A stretch of 32,527 nucleotides of DNA, from the NCBI GenBank assembly GCA_947463915.1, contig CANHVO010000031.1, forward strand, positions 1 through 32,527, written 5' to 3'. This DNA is from Planctomycetaceae bacterium. GTDB lineage: Bacteria > Planctomycetota > Planctomycetia > Pirellulales > Pirellulaceae. The translations under genes and the position numbers were made by a program. The notes under the pieces are model-generated. The model saw only the letters and a program-made list of their open reading frames with translations. It was not told the DNA's origin and did no database searches. This document shows positions 1 through 9,215 of this stretch, piece by piece; the stretch's first letter is position 1, and each line of letters begins with the position of its first letter.

Positions 1-168
1 AATCGCAAAATGTTGGTACGGTTTAGTTGTGACGATATGCTTAGCGATATGTGCCGTTCACCAAGAATCATTGTCAATTCACTTCAGCGGACGGCACGAC
101 GGAGCGTGCATGCTTCTTTTTTCGCAGTGTCCCTTGTGGCTGTGGTGATTGGCTTACTGCACCGCTAG
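1..168 (+). CDS. possible 3' end of a plus-strand gene
   Basis: A frame that is open from the left edge ends at TAG 166-168. It encodes about 55 residues and ends in a hydrophobic stretch (SFFAVSLVAVVIGLLHR) that could be a C-terminal membrane helix. An internal ATG lies at position 10. The frame overlaps the last 15 bases of the EamA gene in tail-to-tail orientation. I do not recognise the protein, and a frame this short could be open by chance. Sequence to the left of the window would decide it. Confidence 0.2.
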   Translation, partial: NRKMLVRFSCDDMLSDMCRSPRIIVNSLQRTARRSVHASFFAVSLVAVVIGLLHR

Positions 169-1050
169 AACAATGGCTGAAAGCAAACAAGCCGCCCCGA
201 TGAGCCGATTCACCAGCGCCGCTCTGGTTAACTGGCCTTCCTCGTTCTGAAAGTATCGCCCTACGCTCCACACGAGTAGCACGCTCAAGAGGCCGCGAAT
301 CGAATAAGTCACGTTGGTTTGTGCGGCGCGACCATATACGACGAGACAGCCGATAAAGAGAAGACCCTGCAGCGATAGGAGCAATGCACCGACGGAAAGC
401 CAAGCCAACGCAAGTCTTGATCGTGAACGGAGCGGCGATTGGAAACCACGCGAGCAAGCCAGCGAAAAAATCGCATTGATCCAAAATATACAAGGTAGCA
501 ATCGGCCAACTCCCCAAGCTTGTCCCCATTTCGCCGTGAGCAAATCAAACGCGCCAAAGGAAATCGCAGCCAATAAACCGGATGTTACGGCAATGGTGAA
601 GCGGCTTGAATCGCCGCTCTTTCCGCCCCGGTTCAACATGGTTACTCCGAGAAGCGACAGCGCGACCGCAACCCAGAGTTGAATGGGAATCGCCTCGCCC
701 ACCACGATTGGGCTCATGATGGCTACGACCAACAGTTTAAGCCCCATCACCGGCACTGCCACGGAAACGTCGCCGCGATTCAACGCCATGAACTGAGCCA
801 ACATTCCAGCAAAAAGACAAATTGCAATCAGCACGGGTTGGTACCATAACTCCAACCGAATCGGCGGGCCACCGACGAACCACAACGCTGAGTAAATCAC
901 ACCGGCGGAGATGTTCACCACAAACGCCGTTTGCCAAACATCCATGCCCAGTTGATTCGCTCGTTTCAAAGCCAAGGCTGCGAGTGAGAAAAGAAAAGCC
1001 GCAACTGCAGGCAACAGGACCACACCAACGGCAGGAGAAAGGTTAAACAA
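154..1050 (-). CDS. EamA/DMT-family transporter
   Basis: This is a 298-residue hydrophobic protein with about ten predicted membrane helices, the usual size and layout of the drug/metabolite transporter superfamily (two EamA repeats of about five helices each). The second half begins near the helix SGLLAAISFGAFDLLTAKWG and the protein ends in a hydrophobic helix. Such proteins export or exchange small metabolites at the inner membrane; the substrate cannot be read from the sequence. The start used is TTG at 1050. The same frame stays open about 200 bases further upstream but has no ATG, GTG or TTG there, so the N-terminus is uncertain. It stands alone, with a 519-base gap to the next upstream minus-strand gene. 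Confidence 0.8.
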   Translation of the reverse strand: MFNLSPAVGVVLLPAVAAFLFSLAALALKRANQLGMDVWQTAFVVNISAGVIYSALWFVGGPPIRLELWYQPVLIAICLFAGMLAQFMALNRGDVSVAVPVMGLKLLVVAIMSPIVVGEAIPIQLWVAVALSLLGVTMLNRGGKSGDSSRFTIAVTSGLLAAISFGAFDLLTAKWGQAWGVGRLLPCIFWINAIFSLACSRGFQSPLRSRSRLALAWLSVGALLLSLQGLLFIGCLVVYGRAAQTNVTYSIRGLLSVLLVWSVGRYFQNEEGQLTRAALVNRLIGAACLLSAIVLAVQ

Positions 1051-1273
1051 ATTGGTTACCGGGAGAACGTAGTTCGAAGGCTCAGTAAGTGAATCAAAAG
1101 CTCCATGGTAACTGTGCGCAGCAATTCCGAGTAGATGAACAATACTCGCGGCGTTAGTGTTGAAAGTCTTAAGTCCCTTCCACTTGCTTGAAGCATACTG
1201 AGCCTGAAACGCTAGCCGATTTCCAGAGGCGTGGTCGCGGCTAGTAGCGCCTCAGGCTCAATAGAAGTCGAAT

Positions 1274-1303
1274 GAAAAAAACCGGAAGTTCCTTCCGGTT
1301 TTT
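1274..1303 (-). terminator. intrinsic terminator of the DUF1592-DUF1552 operon
   Basis: An 8-bp perfect stem (accggaag 1281-1288 / cttccggt 1292-1299) closes a 3-base loop. On the minus strand the stem is followed by a run of seven T (A-run 1274-1280 on the plus strand). A shorter T-run on the other side could make it work in both directions. It lies about 270 bases past the DUF1552 stop codon, with no gene between. Confidence 0.7.
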
Positions 1304-1317
1304 GATTAGACTATCGA

Positions 1318-1476
1318 GCCGAAAAAAACGACAAGAACCGAAAAAAGAGACGTTCGAACAAATAGGTTCGCTTTGATCAAAGGCTCGCCGCTACCGAATA
1401 GCCTAACGACCAACGATAATAGAGACTTAGCGAGGCATCCATTCGATTTCTTTCGGCTTCTTTCGTTTTTTTCGGC
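1318..1476. repeat. 159-bp element bounded by an inverted repeat
   Basis: A perfect 14-bp inverted repeat (gccgaaaaaaacga at 1318-1331, its complement at 1463-1476) continues inwards as an imperfect match for about 15 more bases. The arms are separated by about 100 bases with no coding signal. This could be a small non-autonomous mobile element or a structured 3' region of the operon. No target duplication was identified. Confidence 0.4.
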
Positions 1477-1569
1477 CAAAAAGAAGAGACTCTAGCCGCA
1501 TTTCGGTGTCCCTGGCAAATACGGCGGTCGCGGCTAGCGCCTCAAATCGAGCGCCGTGAATAATCAGGA

Positions 1570-2946
1570 CTAGAGGATCATCTCCTTAACTTGTTTTGTT
1601 GCAATACCGATGGGGCGATCGAGCGGGATGCCTGCGCAGGCTAGAATCGTAGTGAGCAGGTCACCTTGATTGCCTTTGGTGTCTGGCAGGAAACGTCCCG
1701 AGTTGATCGTGCCACCACCTTTGCCTGCGATGATAAAAGGGAGGTTGTCGCGGGAGTGTTTGTTGCCATCTTCGAGGCCGGAGCCCCACATCATGATGCA
1801 GTTGTCGAGCAAAGTACCATCCCCTTCGTGGAGGCTGGCCATCTTCTTTACCATGTAAGCGAACTGAGCGATGTTGAACGCGGTAATCGCGGCGACCTTC
1901 GCGACCTGTTCGGGCTTGTTCTCGTGATGGGTCTGGGAGTGATGCTCGTCATTGAACCCCAGTTCAGGATAAGAAACACCGTTCGGCGTCGATCCGATGT
2001 AGGTGCTGACGCGAGTTGTGTCGGTCTGGAAGGCGAGCACGTTGAGGTCGCACATAACCTGCATGTATTCGCTGCGTTTGTCCCCCACAGGAATCTTGAT
2101 TTCGATGGGCGGAGAATCGGAGTCGTTGCGTTTGCTCGAGGCGACTCCGGCTTTCTCCAAAGCGGCCTCCTTTTGGCGATACTCGATCGCGGCGATCCGA
2201 CGCTCCACTGCGCGCACGCTGTCGAGGTATTCATCCAATTTGTGCTGGTCGTCTCGCGGGAGTTTTCGGCGTAGGTCTTTGGCGCCATCAAGCACCAAAT
2301 CGAGCATCTGACGATCGAGCGGGTCGACTTTCGCAAGTTGTCCTGGTTGATCGGTTTTTCCGAAAAGCCGGTTGAGTACGCTTCGAGGATTCGTCTCGGC
2401 GGGGACGGGCTGCGTCGCCGAACGGAAGCTGCAGTGCGTGTAGTACCCTTCGTTCAAGCCTTCTTGGTTCTCCTTGTGCGTCTGCGGCATCGTGGCCAAC
2501 TCCAGCGAACGCAATGATGTGAAGCCACCTACAAAGTTCGCAGCGATCTGGTCCGCGGAAATCGCTATGTTGATTTGGCTCCGCGTATCCGCATCCGGCA
2601 GTTGAGCTGTGAGCCAAGTCGAAAGCTCCAACGCATGCGGTGCGCCACCAAAAGGCAAGATCGGTACGCCCGAGATGCCCTTCATGAGCAAACACTGGTC
2701 GAGCACGGGCTGTAGCGATTCTAAAGCAGGCGGCGGTGAAGTCAGAAAGCTCTCCGCATTTGCTGGCCAGAACTGCTCTGGAATGACGCCATGCGGCATG
2801 TACATGAAGCCAAGTCGGACGGGCAGTGCGACGGTCTTATCCTTGCTTGCGTCTGCCCAACCCATTGTTTCCAATAGCGGTAGCGCCAGGGCGGCGCCGA
2901 GCCCTTTCAAATGAGCGCGACGATCGATGCGGAATTTATTGACCAT
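1570..2946 (-). CDS. DUF1552 domain-containing protein
   Basis: This is a secreted-type planctomycete protein of the DUF1552 family. The start chosen is ATG 2946, which overlaps the upstream gene by 11 bases and gives 458 residues. A start at 3006 is possible but adds 20 residues before the conserved N-terminus. The protein begins with [19 protein letters not shown], a Tat-like leader with RR before a hydrophobic stretch, then a family-typical [19 protein letters not shown] block. The C-terminal half has the family blocks around [25 protein letters not shown] and [20 protein letters not shown]. The exact reaction is unknown. The family resembles sulfatase/DUF1501-type folds and is almost always paired with a DUF1592 cytochrome protein, as here. 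Translational coupling with that gene suggests one complex or pathway. Confidence 0.9.
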   Translation of the reverse strand: MVNKFRIDRRAHLKGLGAALALPLLETMGWADASKDKTVALPVRLGFMYMPHGVIPEQFWPANAESFLTSPPPALESLQPVLDQCLLMKGISGVPILPFGGAPHALELSTWLTAQLPDADTRSQINIAISADQIAANFVGGFTSLRSLELATMPQTHKENQEGLNEGYYTHCSFRSATQPVPAETNPRSVLNRLFGKTDQPGQLAKVDPLDRQMLDLVLDGAKDLRRKLPRDDQHKLDEYLDSVRAVERRIAAIEYRQKEAALEKAGVASSKRNDSDSPPIEIKIPVGDKRSEYMQVMCDLNVLAFQTDTTRVSTYIGSTPNGVSYPELGFNDEHHSQTHHENKPEQVAKVAAITAFNIAQFAYMVKKMASLHEGDGTLLDNCIMMWGSGLEDGNKHSRDNLPFIIAGKGGGTINSGRFLPDTKGNQGDLLTTILACAGIPLDRPIGIATKQVKEMIL

Positions 2947-4906
2947 GGGACTTCGTTGCCTCGGGTTCATGGATGCGGCGATTAACGAAAGGATAACTGG
3001 TGACAATCTCGAAAATTAAGTTTTGCATGCGGTAGCCATCCTTCGCGATAGTCACCATCAACTGGTCGACCACGATCTCGTCGTAGCCTTCCAACTGGCG
3101 GCACAGGGCATAGGCGAGCAGTTTCCGAGTGAGGTTCCTTGCCAGCTCGTCTTTCCTCGCGGCGATGATGGCTTTCAGTTCACGAGGAGAGGAAAAACGC
3201 TTTTCACCTGGCAGCTCGCCCGTAGCGTCAATCGCGCCGCCCGTATCATCCTGATCTCGCCAGCGTCCAATGGCATCGAAGTTCTCCAAACCAAAGCCGA
3301 TCGGATCAAGAATCTTGTGGCAGTTCGCGCACACGGGGTTGGTTCGATGAAGCTCCGTGCGCTTCCGCAGGGTCAGATTTTCGACAGCTTGCTTGTCCTG
3401 TTTTTCCAATGGCGGAACGTTTGGCGGGGCCGGGGGTACGTGTTCGCCGAGCACTTGCTCGAGGACCCACACGCCGCGCTTCACTGGGCTGGTTCGATTC
3501 GGGAACGAGGTCATCGCCAGGACACTGGGCATGCCGAGGATACCGCCGCGATTCGTATCCTCCAACTTTACTTTGCGCATCTCGGGGCCGGTAACGGTTT
3601 TCTCCAGACCGTAAATCGAGGCAAGAGTAGCGTTGAGGAAAGTGTAATCGCTATCGACGAAGTCGATCACGCTGCGGTTTTCGCGGATGATACTATCAAA
3701 GAATAGCCTAGCCTCGTCGATCATCGCCGCGCGCAACTGGGTGGTCATTTGCGGAAACATCGCGTCATCGAACGTCTTGCTCTCCAACCCCACGAGGCCG
3801 AGCCACTGCGCGCCGAAGCCATCGAACAGAGCCCGCGACCGGGGATCGGCGAGCAACCGCTGCACCTGCGCGAGAAGGACAGACTGATCGTGAAGTTTCC
3901 CCGCATCCGCGAGCGCGGATAGTTCCGCATCGGGCATCGTCGCCCATAGCAGATACGATAGACGCGACGCGAGTTGATAGTCATCTAGCGGCGCAATGGT
4001 CTGGCCCACTTCAGGCTCCTTTGCCGGAGTGATGAAAAGGAACTGAGGAGAAACGAGGATTGCCTTGAGTATCAGACGCAATGAAGCCGGGTAGTCGAGC
4101 TTGTTTTCCTGCGCCAGATCGAAGACTCGCAACAACAGTTCCAACTCGGCTTCCGATGCTGGCCGGCGATAGGCGTTTCGAGCAAGTTGGCTCGCTGTGG
4201 TCTTTGCTGCCGCGCGGAAATCGCTGCCAGCCGAGGGCGTGTCTCCAAAGAGCCGCTTTTGCACTTCTGTTGGCGGTTGACCTTGGGGCGCGATGACCCG
4301 ATTTAGCACTTCGTTGGCGATTGATAGATATTGCTCTGACTGGAGCGGCGACAGCGTATTCAGATACCCCTCGCCGAACACTTCATCCGGCAACTCCGCC
4401 GCGATGGCCGGGGCCACTCCGAAGAGATCCCGCAGAGTGTTCCCGTACTCCATCTTGGTCAGTCGACGGATTACAAAAGCGCCTGGGTCTTTCGGGCTGA
4501 GGAATTTGATCGTCCCCATCCAGTCTACGAACATTTGCCGCTCCTCATCGGTCGGCTGATTTTTCGCATCGTCAGGCGGCATGTCATGTGCTTTGATATT
4601 TGCCAGCGCTTGCTTCCATGTCTTGGCCGAGGAGGGAGCGCCGGGGGCTACTAGCGTCGGGGCAAAGTTGACTCCGCCCTCCATTCTGTGAATACCGTGA
4701 CAATCCGTGCAATAGGACTTAAAGAAGGGAGTGACGCGATCCTCGAAGACCTTCTTCGTTTCTGCTTGCAACGCCGCGAAATCCTGCTCCTGGGCCAGTG
4801 CAGCCACGGACGTGGACAGGAACAATGCGATGCACACGAGGGCTACGGAGCCGCCGCTAAAGCCGAAGTGGAAATCGCGTCGAGTGCGAAGTGGAAATGG
4901 ATTCAA
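2936..4906 (-). CDS. DUF1592-type multidomain cytochrome protein (PSD1-like)
   Basis: This 656-residue exported protein has an N-terminal hydrophobic signal (about residues 20-38, ending ALAQ). A c-type heme motif CTDCH follows at 66-70. The planctomycete module series then reads: DUF1587-like (about 145-205, [15 protein letters not shown]), DUF1595-like (about 235-295), DUF1592-like (about 305-435, [20 protein letters not shown]), DUF1588-like (about 450-550, with [15 protein letters not shown] and a second CANCH motif at 526-530) and DUF1585-like (about 570-645). The order and length are normal for the family. Two heme sites suggest periplasmic electron transfer. The substrate is not known; links to polysaccharide breakdown have been proposed for the family. 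It is the first gene of the pair with DUF1552. Confidence 0.9.
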   Translation of the reverse strand: MNPFPLRTRRDFHFGFSGGSVALVCIALFLSTSVAALAQEQDFAALQAETKKVFEDRVTPFFKSYCTDCHGIHRMEGGVNFAPTLVAPGAPSSAKTWKQALANIKAHDMPPDDAKNQPTDEERQMFVDWMGTIKFLSPKDPGAFVIRRLTKMEYGNTLRDLFGVAPAIAAELPDEVFGEGYLNTLSPLQSEQYLSIANEVLNRVIAPQGQPPTEVQKRLFGDTPSAGSDFRAAAKTTASQLARNAYRRPASEAELELLLRVFDLAQENKLDYPASLRLILKAILVSPQFLFITPAKEPEVGQTIAPLDDYQLASRLSYLLWATMPDAELSALADAGKLHDQSVLLAQVQRLLADPRSRALFDGFGAQWLGLVGLESKTFDDAMFPQMTTQLRAAMIDEARLFFDSIIRENRSVIDFVDSDYTFLNATLASIYGLEKTVTGPEMRKVKLEDTNRGGILGMPSVLAMTSFPNRTSPVKRGVWVLEQVLGEHVPPAPPNVPPLEKQDKQAVENLTLRKRTELHRTNPVCANCHKILDPIGFGLENFDAIGRWRDQDDTGGAIDATGELPGEKRFSSPRELKAIIAARKDELARNLTRKLLAYALCRQLEGYDEIVVDQLMVTIAKDGYRMQNLIFEIVTSYPFVNRRIHEPEATKSHGQ

Positions 4907-5295
4907 GGTAGGACCTTGGTTGGTTAACGATGCACAGGCCTTGCAAGGCTGGGCCTCGGATAATGCGGATAATGAGGCGGGGCGTTATGCGGCAGGACAT
5001 TCCATGATAGCAACTCGGCATGCCTAAGTCATCTGGCTTTGGTCGCGGCTCATTTTCGGAGAGGCTTTTCTGTAGCGAAAGTCGTCAAGACTTTCGACTG
5101 CATTGCGTAATCCACCGAAACTCTTGACGAGTTTCGCTACAAAATGCTTCACGGCGTTGCCAAAAAGGGGCGGGGGCAAAGTCGATAAGATGACGTTGAT
5201 GACGAGGCTAACACCGTACGGCTAAATTGTTGATTTCCCCAAACGACTCGTGCCGACTTGCGTAGAACGCATAGCCTCGCAAAAACCGCACAGGT
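4907..5295. other. intergenic region with dispersed repeat copy 1
   Basis: No gene is visible in these 389 bases between two minus-strand genes. The part next to the DUF1592 start (4907-5040) should contain that operon's promoter. It also carries a direct repeat ggataatg ggataatg-like pair near 4957-4975. Bases 5071-5158 are a copy of the dispersed hairpin repeat described separately. A 13-base string (acaccgtacggct, 5211-5223) recurs at 6920-6932. Confidence 0.6.
5071..5158 (+). repeat. dispersed double-hairpin repeat, copy 1
   Basis: The core 5071-5141 has two hairpins facing each other: cgaaagtc-gtcaa-gactttcg and cgaaactc-ttgac-gagtttcg. Together they form a 27-bp imperfect palindrome around an 18-base spacer. 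The right flank aaaatgcttcacggcg matches copy 2. The matching left arm is missing, so this copy looks truncated on that side. The arrangement resembles paired REP sequences (BIME). Confidence 0.75.
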
Positions 5296-6804
5296 TTATG
5301 GCCAGAGCGACTTTAACATGCGCACGGATTCGTCGACCAATTTCCGGCCCCCGGGAGGACCAATGATTCCGTCATCAATTCTGCCGCTGTACCCACCACC
5401 CTGGACCGCTCGTTCGGTGGGCAGATAGGCTGCGCAGTCCGCAGTCAATTGCACGACCGAGGTTTGAATCGCAGGACTGCGAGATTTGATACGCAAACCA
5501 TAGTCCGTATAGAGCTCGAAGGGGTTCGTGCAATACGCTAAATCATCCAGTCGAAGCGTATGAACCTCAATGCCATAGTCTGGCTCGGTCGACTGAAGCC
5601 GGTATCGATTGACCATCGTTCGACTAACTCGCCAGTTGATATAGTCGGGACTGGAAAGTTCGTTCACTTGGTTTTTGCCAGCCTCAAAGATCTTGGTGGA
5701 TTCCGCGAACCGCTCGTCGCTGACTTTCCACACAGGCAATGGAATAACTTCTACGCGATGCGCAAAACTCAATTCTGATTTTTTATTCTGCTTGGCGACT
5801 TCTATCACGTCCTCAACCGATCGCACCAACCGCCGAGCAATCTCCTGACGATATTGCAATTTTTGTTTCAGAAGCATGCTGTTAGATGATGCTTTATCGA
5901 TCTGAACATGTGGTGATTGATCACCGCTGGCGCCGGTCAACGGCAGCACGAAGAGATCTTTTGAAAATCGAGTTCTTAGCTGTTCGCGAGCATCGGACCA
6001 GAAGTCAGCCGACAAATAAGTTTCCCCTTCGACTTCTTGAGAGGGACAATAGACGGTAATAGCCATGCCAACGATTTGGTCGTTGCGCCAAAAGCAAAGC
6101 AGATCCACCGAGTCGTCGGACGTTCCCTCTAAATGTGAAAAATTTGGGTCGCGAGTGTCGCCGTACATACGTGTGGTCCCGTCAAAGTAAACGGCGCGGC
6201 GGTTCCTTGCAATCGAAGCATGACCGAGCGCTGAGCCGGCATCGCCCGGTTGCTTTGCTTGCCAAGCGCGAACTACGGCTTGTGCGATTTGTCGCTCTAA
6301 AAAGTCCAAGTATTCAAGCGGTTGCATCACGTTGGTCTGATCGGCGGAAATTCGATAGGCCCAACTGCCTAAAAATTCATACGGATGTAAATCGGTTTCG
6401 TTTGCATCGGTCAGTGCGGGAGCGGTATGCGTATGCGTGGCAGAGATAATGATTTTGCTCACGTCGAGATCGCTGGCGACTTCGGAAACCATTTTCCGAA
6501 CGTTGATCACGGTTCGCTTGCGTATTGCACAAAGGTCGCAAGATACCCATACGCATTGATCAAGAACCTTATCTGCATCGCGTGTTTCGATCGCTAAGGC
6601 AGTCACTGTGATCGGGTCATTGACCAGATTGCTGATGCGAGTGTGGTATTGTCCACCAATGGCGACTGGGCGATTGGGGACAATCCGTTCCGTCGCCCAA
6701 CCGAACGACAACGCACCCGGTTTTACCGTTTCAGAAAATGCCGGCGTGGAAAAGTGGGTTAGCCAAAGGGTCAGTGCAACGACGATTAGAATGCGATGAT
6801 TCAT
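5296..6804 (-). CDS. neutral/alkaline ceramidase-like protein
   Basis: This 502-residue exported protein starts at ATG 6804 with a signal peptide (about residues 1-24, cleavage near AFSE). The fold signature is the neutral/alkaline non-lysosomal ceramidase family: SFGWATERIVP near 33-43, and the metal-binding SATHTHTAP block at 121-129, corresponding to the family's SHTHSGP. PLTGASGDQSPH (coordinates 5910-5945) is also family-like. Characterised members cleave the amide bond of ceramide, but many planctomycete relatives are untested and may act on other N-acyl substrates. At about 500 residues it is shorter than characterised ceramidases and seems to lack the C-terminal Ig-like domain. Its neighbours further upstream include a ceramide-glucosyltransferase-like enzyme, which makes a lipid role plausible. 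Confidence 0.8.
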   Translation of the reverse strand: MNHRILIVVALTLWLTHFSTPAFSETVKPGALSFGWATERIVPNRPVAIGGQYHTRISNLVNDPITVTALAIETRDADKVLDQCVWVSCDLCAIRKRTVINVRKMVSEVASDLDVSKIIISATHTHTAPALTDANETDLHPYEFLGSWAYRISADQTNVMQPLEYLDFLERQIAQAVVRAWQAKQPGDAGSALGHASIARNRRAVYFDGTTRMYGDTRDPNFSHLEGTSDDSVDLLCFWRNDQIVGMAITVYCPSQEVEGETYLSADFWSDAREQLRTRFSKDLFVLPLTGASGDQSPHVQIDKASSNSMLLKQKLQYRQEIARRLVRSVEDVIEVAKQNKKSELSFAHRVEVIPLPVWKVSDERFAESTKIFEAGKNQVNELSSPDYINWRVSRTMVNRYRLQSTEPDYGIEVHTLRLDDLAYCTNPFELYTDYGLRIKSRSPAIQTSVVQLTADCAAYLPTERAVQGGGYSGRIDDGIIGPPGGRKLVDESVRMLKSLWP

Positions 6805-7012
6805 TTTGGAAGGATTGGGGGTTGGAGAGGTGTTGGTGGGGCAGTATTCGACTCATCTTAGCGGAGCAGCGCAAGCTGCCCGGTTGCGAAGTGCCCGAAA
6901 AGGTGGGATTTCTCGCCCGACACCGTACGGCTCGCGCCGTTACGCTAACAAATTGAGTGCTAGTGGGCTAAAGTCACCCGCAAATGAACCAATAAAATAC
7001 ACGGGGCTGTGC

Positions 7013-7474
7013 TTAGTTCCATTGCTTGACGAGATAAATCATTTGCCCAATGTGGTGATGAAAATGAACGCAACACCGCAAATAGATGCTAAATCGATCG
7101 TGAACGTCGTCTACGCCTGTTGCGCTATATTCTTTTGACCAATCTCCTTCTCTCTGAGAGGCGAGTGATTGCGTCACCATCGAAACGGCTTTGCTGAATT
7201 CCGATAGCACTTCGGTTCTGTTACCGTTCTCAACAACGGCGAATTCGAGATCGCGGTGGCGAACGTAACCTGTGTTTTCGATTTGGGTGCCGATGTAGTA
7301 GTTCAAATTACCGGACAAATGCAGCACGAGATTTCCAATGCTGTTGCCGTATGGAAAAGGCTTTGCGAAAAACTGCTCTTCTGAGACGGAGTTCGCAAGG
7401 TCTAGTACATGGCGGTGGAAGGATTCGAAATAGTGAACAAATGCAGCTTGAGCAACTTGCGAATCATTGGACAT
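7013..7474 (-). CDS. DinB-like (DUF1572-type) four-helix protein
   Basis: This small helical protein has the layout of the DinB/DUF1572 superfamily: an N-terminal helix with YFESFHRHVLDLANSV, then the block GNSIGNLVLHLSGNLNYYIG, and a C-terminal HFHHHIGQMIYLVKQW. The separated histidines in these blocks are the usual metal ligands of the fold. Some relatives are metal-dependent thiol transferases; the function here is unknown. The start chosen is ATG 7474 (153 residues). ATG 7555 would add 27 hydrophilic residues and cannot be excluded; neither start has a clear ribosome site. It is separated from the ceramidase-like gene by about 208 bases and from the glycosyltransferase by a repeat, so co-transcription is uncertain. 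Confidence 0.75.
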   Translation of the reverse strand: MSNDSQVAQAAFVHYFESFHRHVLDLANSVSEEQFFAKPFPYGNSIGNLVLHLSGNLNYYIGTQIENTGYVRHRDLEFAVVENGNRTEVLSEFSKAVSMVTQSLASQREGDWSKEYSATGVDDVHDRFSIYLRCCVHFHHHIGQMIYLVKQWN

Positions 7475-7640
7475 TTGAGGGGAAGTCTGTTTAGGTTCTT
7501 GTTTATGGGACGGGCACGAGGTGGTTTCTTGTTCTTGGTTCACAACCCGACGCATAGGCGTGCTGATTTAGTCGTTTAACAGTTAGCCGAAAGCGTACTG
7601 GGTGCTATTGACTGTACGCCTACGTCCTAGGATAAGGGCA

Positions 7641-7767
7641 ACGCTATGAAGCATTTCCCGCTGCTTAAAACAGGCTTTTGTGTAGCGAAAGTCGTCAAGA
7701 CTTTCGGCTGTATCGCCTAAACCACCGAAACTCTTGACGAGTTTCGCTACAAAATGCTTCACAGCGT
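7641..7767 (+). repeat. dispersed double-hairpin repeat, copy 2 (full length)
   Basis: The core 7681-7751 is nearly identical to copy 1. Outer arms acgctatgaagcattt (7641-7656) and aaatgcttcacagcgt (7752-7767) pair with one mismatch. The right arm abuts the core and the left arm is 24 bases away. The element sits between the DinB-like gene and the glycosyltransferase stop codon. Confidence 0.75.
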
Positions 7768-7783
7768 CAGATAAGGGGTTGTC

Positions 7784-9040
7784 CTAGATCGAGTGAGCTT
7801 CTTGAGTTTTGGGTTCAGTTTGATACGGGCGATAGCCTAGCATCTTGATGTCAAATGGCCCCTCTACTTCATAATCGATTCCTCTCCAGTTAAAACGTTT
7901 GAGGAACAAGCACCCCAAGAGAGCCCAAGTGTAGACCCATTGAGTCAACCATCCGAACCAAAGCACTGCCATGAAATTGGGTTTGCTGGGCCAAGTATGG
8001 TCTTCACCGCGACCCTTTGCGATTTCAAAGACAGAGTGCTCCATCCAAGGCAACAAGCAGGATAGAAACGTGTGAAATGAGAACAAGGCAAAAAAGACGC
8101 CGAGTGCTCCGAGGACGTCTCCTTGGACCGCTGCAACCACGCCTAACAAGCAACCCCACAATATAACGACTGCTGAGCTGACACCATGCGCAACGACGAG
8201 CGACCAGAATGGATGGTAGAGCCTTGCGGAAAGCAATTGCCTTTTGACCCAAGTTTGATAGGCGGAGACCGTACAGTCTTCTCTATTGATCATCATCAGC
8301 GACGGGACGAACACCACTTGCTGGCCGATTTTGGCAAGAGCGGAGCGAACCATGCTGTCCTCACAGTAGGCTTTTCGCCAGCTATCGAGGATGCCCGCTC
8401 TGCGTATTGAATCAATTTTCAGTGCAAGCGTGCCGCCCCAGGCAATGCTATACCAGTACATTTGAACAATGGCAGCCGCATTCCAAAGATACCGGATCAG
8501 CGACCCTTGGCTGGGCTTCGTTGGCCGGTACCAACGATTGCCAGTCGCCGCTCCCACGTTGTTTGGCTCCAAAGCAGTGCATAGTTCCCGAAGCCAAAGC
8601 GAATGCGGAATCGTATCTGCATCCAAGAGTGCAACGATTTTAGTAGTCGCAGGCAGACTCTCAATCGCTTGAACTAAGCCAGAACACTTCAGACTGCATG
8701 TAGTCAGCGGATTGGTAAGGTAGTCGATTCGAAAACGGTCGAAGGCGCAGTCAGCAATCGTCTGATTCAAAATCGGCACCGAAGGATCCTCCGCGTTGTC
8801 CACCATGAATAAGACGTCGTAGTTTGGGTAGTCCTGCGCCAGCAATCCACTGATACACCGCGTCAAGAAAGGGTCGCCGCCGCGCAAGCATAGTATCACA
8901 GTCGCTTGCGGACAGGCCGAGTCTGCAAGCAACGGCTTCTTCCATTTTCGCAGGCAAGAAACGAAACCGGCAACAAGATAAAATTGAGTCATTGCGGACC
9001 CAATCAAAATTCCGAATAACACCAAGTACATCGTGCTCAT
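7784..9040 (-). CDS. GT2/GT21-like glycosyltransferase (ceramide glucosyltransferase-like)
   Basis: This is a membrane glycosyltransferase. ATG 9040 gives 418 residues; an upstream TTG at 9103 would give 439, and positions below use the longer form. A first helix (25-50) precedes a GT-A catalytic domain with conserved acidic sites VDN (101-103), LLDADT (160-164) and CEDS (247-250), and a degenerate Q/RxxRW-type site RQLLSARLYHPFW (288-300). Two or three C-terminal helices follow, ending in the NWRGIDYEV block (405-413) typical of ceramide glucosyltransferases and HpnI-like enzymes. It probably transfers a sugar from a nucleotide donor to a lipid acceptor at the cytoplasmic face. The acceptor could be ceramide, hopanoid or another lipid. 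It lies 175 bases downstream of the reductase gene on the same strand. Confidence 0.8.
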   Translation of the reverse strand: MSTMYLVLFGILIGSAMTQFYLVAGFVSCLRKWKKPLLADSACPQATVILCLRGGDPFLTRCISGLLAQDYPNYDVLFMVDNAEDPSVPILNQTIADCAFDRFRIDYLTNPLTTCSLKCSGLVQAIESLPATTKIVALLDADTIPHSLWLRELCTALEPNNVGAATGNRWYRPTKPSQGSLIRYLWNAAAIVQMYWYSIAWGGTLALKIDSIRRAGILDSWRKAYCEDSMVRSALAKIGQQVVFVPSLMMINREDCTVSAYQTWVKRQLLSARLYHPFWSLVVAHGVSSAVVILWGCLLGVVAAVQGDVLGALGVFFALFSFHTFLSCLLPWMEHSVFEIAKGRGEDHTWPSKPNFMAVLWFGWLTQWVYTWALLGCLFLKRFNWRGIDYEVEGPFDIKMLGYRPYQTEPKTQEAHSI

Positions 9041-9215
9041 GAGGCGGTGCAGTGTCGATAGATGGATACGGCTGCAAAAAACCAACCCGATTGCTCTTTG
9101 CAAACGCCTCGGGTTGTGATGGCGAATTTACCCCAGGGCAAACTCAGTAAAACCTTTACTTCAGGTACTCGTGAATAATACTGCGTTACGCTTGCGTTTA
9201 CCAGGACGGCAATTT

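Larger units (their letters stand above)
1051..1569. other. intergenic region with terminator and inverted repeats
   Basis: No convincing gene is present in these 519 bases. The region holds a 9-bp inverted repeat (tgagcctga 1199-1207 / tcaggctca 1252-1260), an intrinsic terminator near 1274-1303, and a larger inverted repeat with arms at 1318-1331 and 1463-1476. A short motif (ggtcgcggctag ... gcgcctca) occurs at about 1233-1254 and again, two bases shorter, at about 1528-1546. Confidence 0.6.

Noticed and set aside
1666-2274. A 202-codon plus-strand frame
   Set aside because: It lies wholly opposite the conserved DUF1552 gene and shows no recognisable domain.
3023-3706. A 227-codon plus-strand frame
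   Set aside because: It is antisense to the conserved DUF1588/DUF1585-like part of the cytochrome protein.
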